64,000 nt of DNA from Streptomyces sp. YIM 130001 (GCF_003574445.1 NZ_KZ984563.1:124001-188000); one strand, 5' to 3'; positions 1 through 8,673 are shown, counted from the stretch's first letter. Notes: generated by a model from the sequence alone, not told the origin. Made by a program: numbers and translations.

Positions 1-1126
1 TGCGGTGGATCTCGACGAGCTGCGCGAAGTCGGGCGCGCGGTCGTCGTCGAGCCAGTAGTAGTACGTGAACCAGGCGTCGGGTTCCGCCACGGCGACCAG
101 TTCGCCGGCTCGGGGGTGGTCGAGGCCCTGGCTCTTCTTGCCCTCGTCGTCCAGGAGTTGGTCGATGCCGTCGAGGTCCGCCAGTGCGTCCCGGGTGGCG
201 TCGAGGTCCTCGGGCCGCCGGACGTAGATGTGCGCGATCTGGTGGTCGGCGACGGCGAAGGCGCGGGAGGCCATCGGGTCCAGGTACTCCATGCCGTCCT
301 GGGTGTGGACTTCGAGGAGTCCTGCCCGGCGCAGGGCGCGGTTGATGTCGACGGTGCGGCTGACGCGGGTGATGCCGTACTCGGACAGGGCCACCACGGT
401 GCGGCCGGTGCGGCGGGCGTCGTCGAGCAGCGGGGCGAGGGCGGCGTCCAGGGCGGTGGCCGCCTGGTGCGAGCGCGGGTCGTCGGGGCCGAAGCGCTGC
501 AGGTCGTAGTCGAGGTGCGGGAGGTAGCACAGGGCGAGGTCGGGGGTGCGGGTGTCGAGGATGTGCCGGGTGGCGTCGATGATCCACTGCGAGGAGACGA
601 GGTCGGCACCCGGCCCCCAGAAGTGGAAGAGGGGGAACGTGCCGAATTTGTCGGTGAGTTCGTCGTGCAGGGCGGGTGGCCGGGTGTAGCAGTCGGGTTC
701 CTTGCGGCCGTCGGCGTAGTAGACGGGGCGCGGGGTGACGGTGAAGTCGGTGTCCGCGCCCATGGCGTACCACCAGCAGATGTTGGCCACGGTGTAGCCG
801 GGGTGGGCTCGGCGGGCGGCGTCCCAGAGTTTGTCCCCGGCGACCAGTCCGTTGTGCTGGCGCCACAGGAGTACGTCGCCGAGCTCGCGGAAGTACCAGC
901 CGTTGCCGACGATGCCGTGTTCGGCGGGCGGGGTGCCGGTGAGGAACGTGGATTGGGCGGCGCAGGTGACGGCGGGCAGCACGGTGCCCAGCGGGCCGCT
1001 CGATCCGCGCTGCGCCATGGCCTTGAGGTGCGGCATGTGGTCGAGGAGACGGGGCGTGAGTCCCACGACATCGAGGACGAGGAGCGGAGTCGGGCCGGTG
1101 GACGGCTCGGGGGCGGTGTCTGTCAT
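1..1126 (-). CDS. Alkaline-phosphatase/nucleotide-pyrophosphatase family protein, EboF-like (3' end off window)
   Basis: The frame is open from the ATG at 1126 to the window edge (375 codons seen, no stop), so the gene is partial only because of the window. The start overlaps the eboE stop as ATGA. Near the N-terminus is LLVLDVVGLTP, then the nucleophile region VTCAAQSTFLTG (about residues 53-64) and PPAEHGIVGNGWYF, typical of the type I phosphodiesterase/nucleotide pyrophosphatase fold, with Thr or Ser expected as nucleophile. A later YLPHLDYDLQRFGP segment is consistent with the metal site. In ebo clusters of other bacteria the last gene encodes an alkaline-phosphatase-superfamily protein. 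The substrate is unknown; removal of a phosphate or pyrophosphate from a cluster metabolite is inferred. Confidence 0.88.
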   Translation of the reverse strand, partial: MTDTAPEPSTGPTPLLVLDVVGLTPRLLDHMPHLKAMAQRGSSGPLGTVLPAVTCAAQSTFLTGTPPAEHGIVGNGWYFRELGDVLLWRQHNGLVAGDKLWDAARRAHPGYTVANICWWYAMGADTDFTVTPRPVYYADGRKEPDCYTRPPALHDELTDKFGTFPLFHFWGPGADLVSSQWIIDATRHILDTRTPDLALCYLPHLDYDLQRFGPDDPRSHQAATALDAALAPLLDDARRTGRTVVALSEYGITRVSRTVDINRALRRAGLLEVHTQDGMEYLDPMASRAFAVADHQIAHIYVRRPEDLDATRDALADLDGIDQLLDDEGKKSQGLDHPRAGELVAVAEPDAWFTYYYWLDDDRAPDFAQLVEIHR

Positions 1127-2292
1127 GGCAGCTCCTTGAGTCCGAGGTCCACCAGGAGGTCGCGGGCCAGGGTGAGTTCGGCGGCGATTCCGTCGGCGAG
1201 CTGGGTGCGGCCACGGGGGCGCAGCTCGCTGGGGAGCGCCTGCCACGTGTAGGTCTCGACCTCGAGGTGACGCGTACGGGGCGTGGGCCCGCCGACCAGC
1301 AGGGTCAGTGCGTCCCGAAGGACGGGGAGGGTGGAGGTGAGCGGGGGCGCGGGGTCCGCGTGCAGCGGGACGTGGAAGTGGGCGCGCCACGGGGTGTCGT
1401 CGGGCAGGACGGCTCCGCCGAGAGCTTCGCCCAGGTCGTCGGTGCCCTGGAGGCCGTCGGCGGTGAGGGCGCGGGTCTGGTGCAGGAAGCGGGGCTCGTC
1501 GAAGGCGGCGAGCGCCTGCCTCACCGAGGCGAGCCGGGGCTGTTCCGCGTGCAGGGCGGCCGAGAGCTGGACCTTCGGCAGCGGGATGCCCGCGGCGTCG
1601 AGGGCGCCGAGGGCGGTGGACGGATCTTCGAAGGAGGTGGCGAGGTGGCAGGTGTCGACGCACACACCGATGCGGTCGCGTGCGATCGCACCGATCGGTG
1701 CGATGGCGTCCGCGGTGGTCTCCACGGTGCAGCCCGGTTCGGGTTCGAGGCCGATCCGGATGGAGCGGCCGGTGAGCTCCTCGATGGCGTCGAGGCGCTC
1801 GGCCAGGGTGCGCAGCGCGGCGTGCGCGTGGCCGGCGCGTTCCGTGTCGTAGCCGGTGCGCCAGGCCAGCGGAAGGGTGGAGATGCTTCCTTCGGTCACA
1901 TCGTCGGGCAGCAGCGAGCTGAGCAGCCGCGCGAGGTCGGTGGTGTGGGTCAGGCGCTCGGGATCGGCCCAGTCGGGCTTGTACACGCGGTACTTGACCT
2001 CTTCGGCGCCGAACCCTTCGTAGGGGAAGCCGTTGAGGGTGACGACCTCGAGGCCGCGTCGGTCCAGTTCCGCACGGAGTCCGCGCAGGGCGGCCGGGTC
2101 GGAGACCAGGGCCCGGGCGGCGTCGCGGGCGAGCCAGAGACCGATGCCGAGCCGGTCGCGGCCGAGCCGCCTGCGGACGGGTTCGCAGTGGTCGCGCAGC
2201 TGGGCGAGTACGCCGTCCAGGGTCTCGGCCGGGTGGACGTTGGTGCAGTACGCGAGGTGGACGGTGGATCCGTCGGGGTGCCGGAAGCGCAT
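1123..2292 (-). CDS. eboE: Metabolite traffic protein EboE (TIM-barrel)
   Basis: This 389-residue protein belongs to the xylose-isomerase-like TIM-barrel family named EboE. Likely metal-ligand clusters are visible: LEPEPG (residues 182-187), CVDTCH (211-216), HFH (306-308) and HLEVETYTW (342-350). In the xylose-isomerase-like superfamily such Glu/Asp/His sets bind a divalent metal for isomerase, epimerase or endonuclease chemistry. The ATG at 2292 follows the eboB stop by 3 nt and the TGA overlaps the next ATG, so translation is coupled on both sides. EboE is one of the genes of the ebo cluster, which in cyanobacteria is needed for export of the scytonemin precursor; its reaction is unknown. 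Confidence 0.9.
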   Translation of the reverse strand: MRFRHPDGSTVHLAYCTNVHPAETLDGVLAQLRDHCEPVRRRLGRDRLGIGLWLARDAARALVSDPAALRGLRAELDRRGLEVVTLNGFPYEGFGAEEVKYRVYKPDWADPERLTHTTDLARLLSSLLPDDVTEGSISTLPLAWRTGYDTERAGHAHAALRTLAERLDAIEELTGRSIRIGLEPEPGCTVETTADAIAPIGAIARDRIGVCVDTCHLATSFEDPSTALGALDAAGIPLPKVQLSAALHAEQPRLASVRQALAAFDEPRFLHQTRALTADGLQGTDDLGEALGGAVLPDDTPWRAHFHVPLHADPAPPLTSTLPVLRDALTLLVGGPTPRTRHLEVETYTWQALPSELRPRGRTQLADGIAAELTLARDLLVDLGLKELP

Positions 2293-2295
2293 GGG

Positions 2296-3144
2296 TCACT
2301 CCCCTCCGCGCAGGATCGAGTTCCCTTCGTGGGTGGCGCCGGTCTCCTCGAGGTGAAGGGCCAGCCGGCCACTGAGACCGTAGAAGGCGACCGGGTTGCG
2401 CCACAGGACGAGGTCGACGTCGTCCTCGCCGAAGCCGGCCGCGAGCATCGCGTCGGCGACCTTGCGGGTCTTGAGCGGGTCGCTCTTGCCCCAGTCGGCG
2501 GCGGAGTTGACGAGGACCTTCTCCGGGCCGTAGCGCTCCAGGATGGCGACCATGCGGTCCTCGTCCATCTTGGTGTCCGGATAGACGGAGAAGCCGAGCC
2601 AGCAGCCGCTGTCCTTGGCCTCCTGCACGGTGGTCTCGTTGAGGTGGTCGACGAGGACCCGGTCGATGGCGAGCGGGGACTCGCGGACGGCGTCGAGGGT
2701 GCGGCGCAGACCGGCGAGCTTGTCGCGGTGCGGAGTGTGCACCATGGCGGGCAGCTCGTGTTCGGCGGCCAGTTGGAGCTGCGTGGCGAGGGCGGTGTCC
2801 TCGGCCGGTGTCATGGAGTCGTAGCCGATCTCTCCCACCGCAACAACGTTGTCCTTGACGAGATACCGGGGCAGTTCGTCGAGGACGGGAGTGCAGCGGG
2901 GGTCGTTCGCCTCCTTGGGGTTCAGGGCGAGGGTGCCGTGGTGGGCGATCCCGTACTGCGCCGCGCGGAAGGGCTCCCAGCCGAGGAGGGAGTCGAAGTA
3001 GTCGTAGAAGGAGGCCGGGGAGGTGCGGGGCTGGCCGAGCCAGAAGGACGGCTCGACCACGGCCCGTACGCCGGCGGCGTGCATCGCCTGGTAGTCGTCC
3101 GTGGTGCGGGAGGTCATGTGGATGTGCGGGTCGAAGATGCGCAT
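2296..3144 (-). CDS. TatD-family metal-dependent hydrolase, EboB-like
   Basis: This is a 282-residue amidohydrolase-superfamily protein. The metal-site residues can be read directly: DPHIH at the N-terminus (D5, H7, H9), VGEIG with E105, VHTPH with H136/H139, VDHLNE with H167, and SAADWG with D217. The ATG at 3144 overlaps the eboA stop (TGATG), so the longer upstream reading is antisense noise rather than protein. TatD relatives hydrolyse phosphoester or amide bonds; in ebo clusters this is the EboB position. The physiological substrate is not known. It lies centrally in the co-translated operon. Confidence 0.9.
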   Translation of the reverse strand: MRIFDPHIHMTSRTTDDYQAMHAAGVRAVVEPSFWLGQPRTSPASFYDYFDSLLGWEPFRAAQYGIAHHGTLALNPKEANDPRCTPVLDELPRYLVKDNVVAVGEIGYDSMTPAEDTALATQLQLAAEHELPAMVHTPHRDKLAGLRRTLDAVRESPLAIDRVLVDHLNETTVQEAKDSGCWLGFSVYPDTKMDEDRMVAILERYGPEKVLVNSAADWGKSDPLKTRKVADAMLAAGFGEDDVDLVLWRNPVAFYGLSGRLALHLEETGATHEGNSILRGGE

Positions 3145-3827
3145 CAGGACTCCTTGGAGGACGCTCCCCCGGCTGCCGCCGGGAGATGTCCCCGCTCGGC
3201 GGGCGGGGCGGTCAGGTCCAGGACGCGGTGCAGGTCGTCCGGGACCGTGCGGCCGGCTGCGGTGCGTTCGCGTGCGTAGTCGTGCAGCATGCGGGCCAAC
3301 TCCTCGTCGCCTACGGCCCGTTGGCCGAGTCCGGCCACGGAGTCCACCGGCACGCCGGTGAACAGGCACTTGAGCACGGCATGCCGCCAGGCGTGGGCGT
3401 CGAGATGCTCGGCGGCGTAACGGCCGAGCGCGGCGGCGACCAGGGAGGTGTCGTTGGTGCGCAGTGCGTCCTCGACGAGGGGTACGGACTCGGGGCCGGG
3501 CACCAGTTCGTCCAGGGCGCGCAGTACGGCGCGGCGTTCGGCGGCGGTACCGCGATCGTAGAGCGGGCGGAGTGCGGCGGGGTCCGGCCGGGCGGTGAGC
3601 AGGAGGAGCACTCGGGAGTCGTCGGCGTGGGCCTGGCCGCAGCGGCGGCCGGCCTCGGCGAGACGCAACTCCCAGGCGGGGACGGGTTGTCGGGGGGCGT
3701 CGGAGGAGGTTTCCGCAGGCGGCGTGGCGGCAGCGGCCTGGGTCAGGGCTCGGTCGAGCCAGTCCTTCGCGGGCTGATCGAGTACGGAGTGGAGGTGGGT
3801 GCGCAGTGCGTCGGCCGTGGTGGTCAT
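3144..3827 (-). CDS. eboA: EboA domain-containing protein
   Basis: This 227-residue, mostly alpha-helical, Ala/Leu/Arg-rich protein has no signal peptide or membrane segment. The ATG at 3827 overlaps the preceding gene's stop as ATGA, which fixes the start. The C-terminal half (about residues 75-210) carries the recognisable EboA region, including WELRLAEAGRRCG and the helical segment around VLKCLFTGVPVDSV. No catalytic motif is visible and the biochemical role of EboA is not established. Its position between the TIM-barrel gene and the TatD hydrolase supports membership of the ebo-like pathway. Confidence 0.85.
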   Translation of the reverse strand: MTTTADALRTHLHSVLDQPAKDWLDRALTQAAAATPPAETSSDAPRQPVPAWELRLAEAGRRCGQAHADDSRVLLLLTARPDPAALRPLYDRGTAAERRAVLRALDELVPGPESVPLVEDALRTNDTSLVAAALGRYAAEHLDAHAWRHAVLKCLFTGVPVDSVAGLGQRAVGDEELARMLHDYARERTAAGRTVPDDLHRVLDLTAPPAERGHLPAAAGGASSKES

Positions 3828-4762
3828 CGGGCAGCCCCCGCGACCGATTCGGGTGTCGAGGTGCCGGAGGTACCAGGGGTGGTGTGCCGGGGTTCCTGGG
3901 CATGGGGGTCCCCGGATGCCGCGGCAGCGGCCGAGCGCAGGAAGTGAATTGATTCTGCCGCCAGTTGGGGACCCGCATGGGAGTGGCGGGGCAATTCGAC
4001 GACCGTCAGGCCCTGGTATCCGACGTCCGTGAGGGCCTCCAGGACCGGCGGGAAGTCGATCTCGCCGTCGCCGAACGGCAGGTGCTCGTGGACCCCGCGG
4101 CGCATGTCCTCGATCTGGACGTGGCGGAGCCAGGGCGCGGCGTCGCGGACGCAGTCGGCCGGTGACGCCGGTTCCAGGCACTGGCAGTGGCCGATGTCGA
4201 GGGTGAGTCCGAGCATCTCCGGGTCGCCGAGCCGCTGCCGCAGGTGGTGGAAGTCGGCCAGGCAGGAGAGCAGATGGCCGGGCTCCGGCTCCACCGCGAG
4301 CGGCACGCCTGCCGCCGTGGCTGTCTCGAGTACGGGGGCGAGGCTCTCGGTGAGTCGCGCCCAGGCGGTGTCGTCACTGGTGCCTTCCGGGGTGATGCCA
4401 CTGAAGCAGTGCACGGCGTGGGCACCCAGGTCCGTGGCCACCTGCACCGCGCGGCAGAGCAGTTGGGCCCTCGCCGAGCGGGCCTCGGGGTCGGCGTCCA
4501 GGAGGGAGGGACCGTGCTTGCGGCGCGGATCGAGGACGTAGCGGGCGCCGGTCTCGACCGTGACGCCGAGACCGAGCGCCTGGAGGCGCCGGGCCACCCG
4601 TGCGGTGCGGGCCGCCAGGTCGGGCGCCATCGGGTCGAGGTGCATGTGGTCGAGGGTCAGGCCGACGCCGTCGTAGCCGAGGTCGGCGACGAGTCCGAGG
4701 GCGTCGTCGAGGCGGAGGTCCGTCAGTCCGTTGGTGCCGTATCCGAAGTGCGGTCCGGTCAT
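3824..4762 (-). CDS. Sugar phosphate isomerase/epimerase-like TIM-barrel protein
   Basis: This is a 312-residue AP-endonuclease-2/IolI-like TIM-barrel protein. Metal-ligand segments are AVEPEPGH (first Glu), LDIGHCQC (Asp-His pair), HVQIEDM and the C-terminal VVELPRHSH. The ATG at 4762 overlaps the prenyltransferase stop (ATGA), and its own stop overlaps the eboA start. It is the second TIM-barrel protein of this cluster besides EboE, suggesting two sugar- or cyclitol-isomerising steps. The substrate cannot be read from sequence. Confidence 0.88.
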   Translation of the reverse strand: MTGPHFGYGTNGLTDLRLDDALGLVADLGYDGVGLTLDHMHLDPMAPDLAARTARVARRLQALGLGVTVETGARYVLDPRRKHGPSLLDADPEARSARAQLLCRAVQVATDLGAHAVHCFSGITPEGTSDDTAWARLTESLAPVLETATAAGVPLAVEPEPGHLLSCLADFHHLRQRLGDPEMLGLTLDIGHCQCLEPASPADCVRDAAPWLRHVQIEDMRRGVHEHLPFGDGEIDFPPVLEALTDVGYQGLTVVELPRHSHAGPQLAAESIHFLRSAAAAASGDPHAQEPRHTTPGTSGTSTPESVAGAAR

Positions 4763-5772
4763 GTGACGCTCACCTTCCTGGCCAGGGTGCGGGCGAGGGG
4801 TGCGAGGGCGGCCGTCAGGAGTGCGGCCCCGGGCCGTCCGGCGCGGGCCGCGAAGGCCGCCTGCAGCGGGATCATGGCCCGGATGCCGCCGCCGACCGCA
4901 CGTTGGGTCAGCTCGGGCGACGGGTTGAGCGCGGCATGGAAGAACGGCCGGGCGGCGGTCACCGCGTACCCGGCGGCGAGGGCGCCCCGTGCCACGTCGG
5001 TGGGGGTGACGGAGGCGTTTGACGGCGTGCCGGGTTCGCTCCCCGCAGGCTCGGTCCGGGTGAGGCGTCCGGCCGCCGCGCGTCGCACGGTGCCCCGCCC
5101 CCACACGTACCGTCCGATCGCGGCCGTGGTGGCGAGTGCCGCCAGGGGCGCCACGACGGAACCGCCCTGCGTCTCACGACGGGACACCGTGGTCACCGCA
5201 AGGGTGTGGACGCCGAGCAGCGCGGCCGCGGGTAGCGCGGCCGCCACCTGCGGCGCTGCCGAGCCGGCTGAGGCCGTGCGCCCGGCTCCGGAATACCTCA
5301 CCCCCGTGCCGGGATCCGCACCCCGCCCCGCGCTGGCCGTCGCCCCCAGCAGCAGGTCGAGACCGCGGGCGGCAGCCATCGCCACCGGCCCGGCCGGGGT
5401 GTGTTTCAGGCCCAGGTCGTACGCCCAGACCGCGCCGGCCAGGGCCGTGGCGGTGGCCAGAGCGGGGCGCCCGGCGACGGCGGCCAGGCCGAGCCCGGCG
5501 GCCGTGAGGGCACCGGCGGCCGCGAGGGCCGCCGACGGAGCGATGCGGCCGGACGGCAGCGGACGCTCCGGACGCTCGACGGCGTCCTCGGCCCGGTCCG
5601 CCCAGTCGTTGAGGGCCATGCCCGCCTCGTACAGGCACAGGGAGCAGCCGAGGCCGAGCAGTGTCCCGCCGTTGGGCCGAAGGCCGGCGGCGGACGCTCC
5701 GGCCAGTGCGTCGCCCGGCACGGTGAACACGGCGGAGACCCGCAGCAGTTCGGCCCAGTCCCGGGCGCTCAC
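4759..5772 (-). CDS. UbiA-type prenyltransferase, SCO3242 family (EboC-like)
   Basis: This is a 337-residue multi-spanning membrane protein starting from GTG at 5772, which overlaps the upstream stop (GTGA). The first UbiA Asp motif is clear: NDWADRAED, with N55, D56, D59 and D63, followed by RPERPLPSGRI. A second motif region is YDLGLKHTP. UbiA enzymes transfer a prenyl group from an isoprenoid diphosphate to an acceptor inside the membrane. Here the acceptor may be a cyclitol-derived compound made by the neighbouring genes (inference). Arg/Ala-rich loops around residues 225-260 are family-typical filler. Confidence 0.9.
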   Translation of the reverse strand: MSARDWAELLRVSAVFTVPGDALAGASAAGLRPNGGTLLGLGCSLCLYEAGMALNDWADRAEDAVERPERPLPSGRIAPSAALAAAGALTAAGLGLAAVAGRPALATATALAGAVWAYDLGLKHTPAGPVAMAAARGLDLLLGATASAGRGADPGTGVRYSGAGRTASAGSAAPQVAAALPAAALLGVHTLAVTTVSRRETQGGSVVAPLAALATTAAIGRYVWGRGTVRRAAAGRLTRTEPAGSEPGTPSNASVTPTDVARGALAAGYAVTAARPFFHAALNPSPELTQRAVGGGIRAMIPLQAAFAARAGRPGAALLTAALAPLARTLARKVSVT

Positions 5773-6986
5773 GCGTCGCCGCCCTCGGTGGCCGGAGCGA
5801 GTCTGCCGGCCAGGTCGAGCAGGGCGCCGAACTGTTCCCCGAGGGCGGACGAGCCGCCGTCCGGATCCTTGAAGTAGAAGCCGAGGTCCGGCTGCGATCC
5901 GCTCAGGCCGGCTTCGTGTGCGCGGGCGAGCAGCCGCGCGAGGTCGAGGACCAGCGGCGCCGCGAGGGCGGAGTCGCAGCCCTGCCACGTGGTCTGCAGG
6001 ACCATCCGGGCGCCGAGGAATCCGTCGAAGGCGATGTGGTCCCAGGCTGTCTTCCAGTCGCCGAGGGCCGGCACGTCGTCGATGTGCACCTGGCCCTCGG
6101 GGTTGCCGGGCAGGACGTCGGTGAGGACGCGTTCCTTGCCGGCGTTCTTGGCGGCCGCGGCGCCCGGGTCGGCGAGCGCCGCGCCGTCGCCGCCGCCGAG
6201 CAGGTTGGTGCCGGACCAGGCGCGTACGTCGAGCGCCCGCTGCAGGAACATCGGCGCCAGCACGGAACGCAGCAGTGTCTGGCCGGTCTTGCCGTCCCGG
6301 CCCGCGTACGGCACATCGGCGTCGGCGGACGCCTCCGCGAGCGCGGGATGGTGCAGGCCGGTGGAGGGTGTGAAGTTGACGTAGGGGCAGCCGGCGCGCA
6401 GGGCGGCGGCCGCGTAGAGGGAACTGGCCGGCAGTCGGTCGCCCTGCTCCGGTACGGGTTCGGTGGACGCGACGTTGACGACGACGACCCGGGCGAGGCC
6501 GCGGCGTTCGGCGAAGTCCCGCAGGTCGGCGGCGAATCCGTCGATCAGCGCCGCGTCGTCGCGGCTGTCGCCCGGCAGGGGTCCGCCGGGGCGTATCTCC
6601 GCGTCGGCGGCGGCGAGTTCGGCGCCGAGTGCGGTGGGCAGCCCGTACGGCAGCACTCCCCCGGCGGCGAGTGCCTCGGCGCGTTTGGGCAGCGGGCAGT
6701 CGACGGTGTCGTGCCCGCCGAAGACGAGCGAGCCGAGGGCGGGCAGGCCGCTGCCGGCGAAGGGGGCGGTCTCGGTGACCATGCCGGTGGCGGGGTGCAG
6801 ACCCCCCGCCACGGCGGCGCAACCGACGATCGCCGTGGTGGCGACGGAGCCGCGAGCGCCGATCAGCCACACCCCGACGGGCGCGGGCCCGCCTCCCGGT
6901 CCGCCGGTCGGTGTGCCGGCTGGGGTGGGAGCCGGGGAGCTCCCGGCGGTCACGGAGTGGGAACGGGACCTGGACGACGTGGACAC
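5769..6986 (-). CDS. Myo-inositol-1-phosphate synthase homologue heading the ebo-like operon
   Basis: This is a 405-residue member of the NAD-dependent inositol-3-phosphate synthase family. It shows the dinucleotide-binding loop GARGSVATT (about residues 38-46), the NVASTEP segment, the conserved GRDGKTGQTLLRSVLAPMF-type active-site helix with its Lys, GTNLLGGGDG, and WDHIAFDGFLG. The chosen GTG at 6986 has an AGGAGG box 6 nt upstream; longer readings lack one. The family converts glucose-6-phosphate to inositol phosphate by oxidation, aldol closure and reduction. It is the first gene of the operon and ends overlapping the prenyltransferase. A general housekeeping Ino1 is probably elsewhere; a specialised cyclitol role here is inference. 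Confidence 0.9.
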   Translation of the reverse strand: MSTSSRSRSHSVTAGSSPAPTPAGTPTGGPGGGPAPVGVWLIGARGSVATTAIVGCAAVAGGLHPATGMVTETAPFAGSGLPALGSLVFGGHDTVDCPLPKRAEALAAGGVLPYGLPTALGAELAAADAEIRPGGPLPGDSRDDAALIDGFAADLRDFAERRGLARVVVVNVASTEPVPEQGDRLPASSLYAAAALRAGCPYVNFTPSTGLHHPALAEASADADVPYAGRDGKTGQTLLRSVLAPMFLQRALDVRAWSGTNLLGGGDGAALADPGAAAAKNAGKERVLTDVLPGNPEGQVHIDDVPALGDWKTAWDHIAFDGFLGARMVLQTTWQGCDSALAAPLVLDLARLLARAHEAGLSGSQPDLGFYFKDPDGGSSALGEQFGALLDLAGRLAPATEGGDA

Positions 6987-7104
6987 GGCTGCCTCCTGAT
7001 CATTCAGCGACGGGACGCGGGGGGCGTCCTCACGCACCGGTTCGCACGCACGGCGGTCGCGCCCCCGGGCCCTCGGCCCCACAGGTGCGCGCCCGCCTGC
7101 GTAC

Positions 7105-7140
7105 TTCCGGTGCGCGCCACCTGGGCGGCGCGCACCGGAA
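7105..7140 (-). terminator. Second hairpin downstream of the ThuA-DUF1080 gene
   Basis: A perfect 14-bp inverted repeat (7105-7118 with 7127-7140) has an 8-nt loop. There is no U-tract, as usual for high-GC actinomycete terminators. It lies 126 nt beyond the ThuA-DUF1080 stop and upstream of the inositol-phosphate-synthase operon, so it should insulate the two units. Confidence 0.7.
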
Positions 7141-7230
7141 CACTCGGAGAACCGGACCCTTCCCAGTGGCGGCTGGGGCCCGCGGCACAGCGACTGCCGC
7201 GTCGCGGGCCGGTCCGGTGGGTGGAGACGA

Positions 7231-7258
7231 CGGGCGGGGGTCCGGCGTCCCCCGCCCG
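7231..7258 (-). terminator. First hairpin after the ThuA-DUF1080 gene
   Basis: A perfect 10-bp inverted repeat (7231-7240 with 7249-7258) with an 8-nt loop begins 7 nt after the stop codon ending at 7266 on the minus strand. The stem is entirely G/C, consistent with an L-shaped intrinsic terminator of streptomycetes. Confidence 0.75.
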
Positions 7259-7265
7259 CCGCCGA

Positions 7266-8660
7266 CTAGTCGCCCTCGCCGGGCGTGGTGGGCAGTTCCT
7301 TGACCCGGATGTCGCGGAACGAGACCTGGTCCTCGGCTCCGTGGTTCTGGATGCCGATGTGACCCTGCTCGAGGCTGCGTGCCGGGTCGGTGTTGGTGAA
7401 GTCGTTGACCTCCACGCCGTTGAGGTAGATCCTCAGGCGCTCGCCCTCGACCCGCAGTTCGTAGGTGTTCCACTCACCCGGCGGGTTCAGGGCCTGGTCA
7501 CGCTTCTCGATGTCAGCCGACTGGAAGCCGTAGACGGACCCGGTGGTCCTGTCCTCGGTGTCGGTGGCGTCGATCTGGATCTCATAGCCGTTGTCGACCG
7601 CGGACCAGGGGTCGTCGGAGGGCGGGAATCCGATGAAGACCCCGGAGTTGTCGTCGCCCTCCATGCGCCAGTCCAGCTTGAGCGAGTACGAGGTGAACTC
7701 CTTGGCCTCGTACCAGAGCATGCCCATGCCGCCCTCGGTGGTGAGGGTGCCGTCCTCCAGCGTGAAGGAGCCGGGTCCCGCCTGCTTCCAGCCGTCGGTG
7801 GAGGTGCCGTCGAAGAGCTTGGTGTAGCCCTGCTCCGGCCGGCAGTCGGCCTGGGAGTCACCGGCGGCCCACTTGATGCCGCCCAACAGGTGCTGCAGAT
7901 AGGCCGGGTCGGCGAACGACTCCTTGGTGTGTCCGGCCCCGGTGTAGAAGGACCGGCCGCCCTCGTAGTCCTGGCACCAGACGAACGGGTGATCCTCACC
8001 CATGCTGCCGCCGTTGTACGAGCTCTCGTCGAGGGTGGCCAGGACGCGGGCACGGTCGCGCGGGTTGGAGCGGTAGTTGTACCACTCGTCCGTGCGGTCC
8101 CAGGTGGCGCCGAGGTGGTTGGTGGCCGGGTGGCCGTGGTCCTCGACGTCGATGGTGGCTTCCTGGATCTCCGGGTGCGACTCGAAGTACGCGCCTGCGA
8201 GGCCCTCGTAGAACGGCCAGTCGTACTCGGTGTCGGCAGCCGCGTGGACGCCGACGTAGCCGCCGCCGTCCTTGATGTACCCCTCGAAGGCGTCCTGTTG
8301 GGCCTCGTCGAGTACGTCGCCGGTGGTGGAGAGCCAGATGACGGCGTCGTACTGACCGAGGTTGTCGGCGGTGAACTCGCCGGCGTCCTCGGTGGCGTCG
8401 ACGGCGAAACCGTTCTCCTCGCCCAGCTTCTGGATGGCGGCGATGCCGTCGGGGATGGAGTCGTGGCGGAAGCCGCCCGTCTTGGAGAAGACGAGCACCT
8501 TCTTCTCGGCCGAGGCGTCACCCCCGGATGAGCCTGACCCGCCCTTCGCGGACGATCCGCCGTTCGGCCCCGGGTCCTGCGACGAGGCAGGGCCCGAGAC
8601 GCAGCCGATGAGCAGGGCGGCCGCTGCCGCCGCGGTGGCGATGCGTGCTGCTGCGCGCAT
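7266..8660 (-). CDS. ThuA domain plus DUF1080 (3-keto-disaccharide hydrolase-like) lipoprotein
   Basis: This 464-residue exported lipoprotein has a signal peptide ending in the lipobox LLIGC (Cys20), then a Gly/Ser-rich linker (25-50). Residues about 53-265 form a ThuA domain (KVLVFSKTGGFRHDSI, GVHAAADTEYDW, GAGHTKESF), a class I glutamine-amidotransferase-like fold. Residues about 275-457 form a DUF1080/3-keto-disaccharide hydrolase jelly-roll domain (KLFDGTSTDGWK, DNSGVFIGFPP, GYEIQIDATD). ATG at 8660 has AGGAGG 5 nt upstream. The DUF1080 family includes enzymes that cleave 3-keto-glycosides, so action on oxidised sugars at the cell surface is likely. It follows the PQQ-type dehydrogenase by 13 nt, in one operon. 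Confidence 0.9.
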   Translation of the reverse strand: MRAAARIATAAAAAALLIGCVSGPASSQDPGPNGGSSAKGGSGSSGGDASAEKKVLVFSKTGGFRHDSIPDGIAAIQKLGEENGFAVDATEDAGEFTADNLGQYDAVIWLSTTGDVLDEAQQDAFEGYIKDGGGYVGVHAAADTEYDWPFYEGLAGAYFESHPEIQEATIDVEDHGHPATNHLGATWDRTDEWYNYRSNPRDRARVLATLDESSYNGGSMGEDHPFVWCQDYEGGRSFYTGAGHTKESFADPAYLQHLLGGIKWAAGDSQADCRPEQGYTKLFDGTSTDGWKQAGPGSFTLEDGTLTTEGGMGMLWYEAKEFTSYSLKLDWRMEGDDNSGVFIGFPPSDDPWSAVDNGYEIQIDATDTEDRTTGSVYGFQSADIEKRDQALNPPGEWNTYELRVEGERLRIYLNGVEVNDFTNTDPARSLEQGHIGIQNHGAEDQVSFRDIRVKELPTTPGEGD

Positions 8661-8673
8661 GATGACCTCCTGT

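Noticed and set aside
5..3279. Long plus-strand open frames (5-1252, 1267-3279) opposite the ebo-like genes
   Set aside because: Their products are Gly/Val/Glu-rich without family motifs and lie exactly antisense to well-recognised minus-strand genes; they are by-products of high third-position GC.
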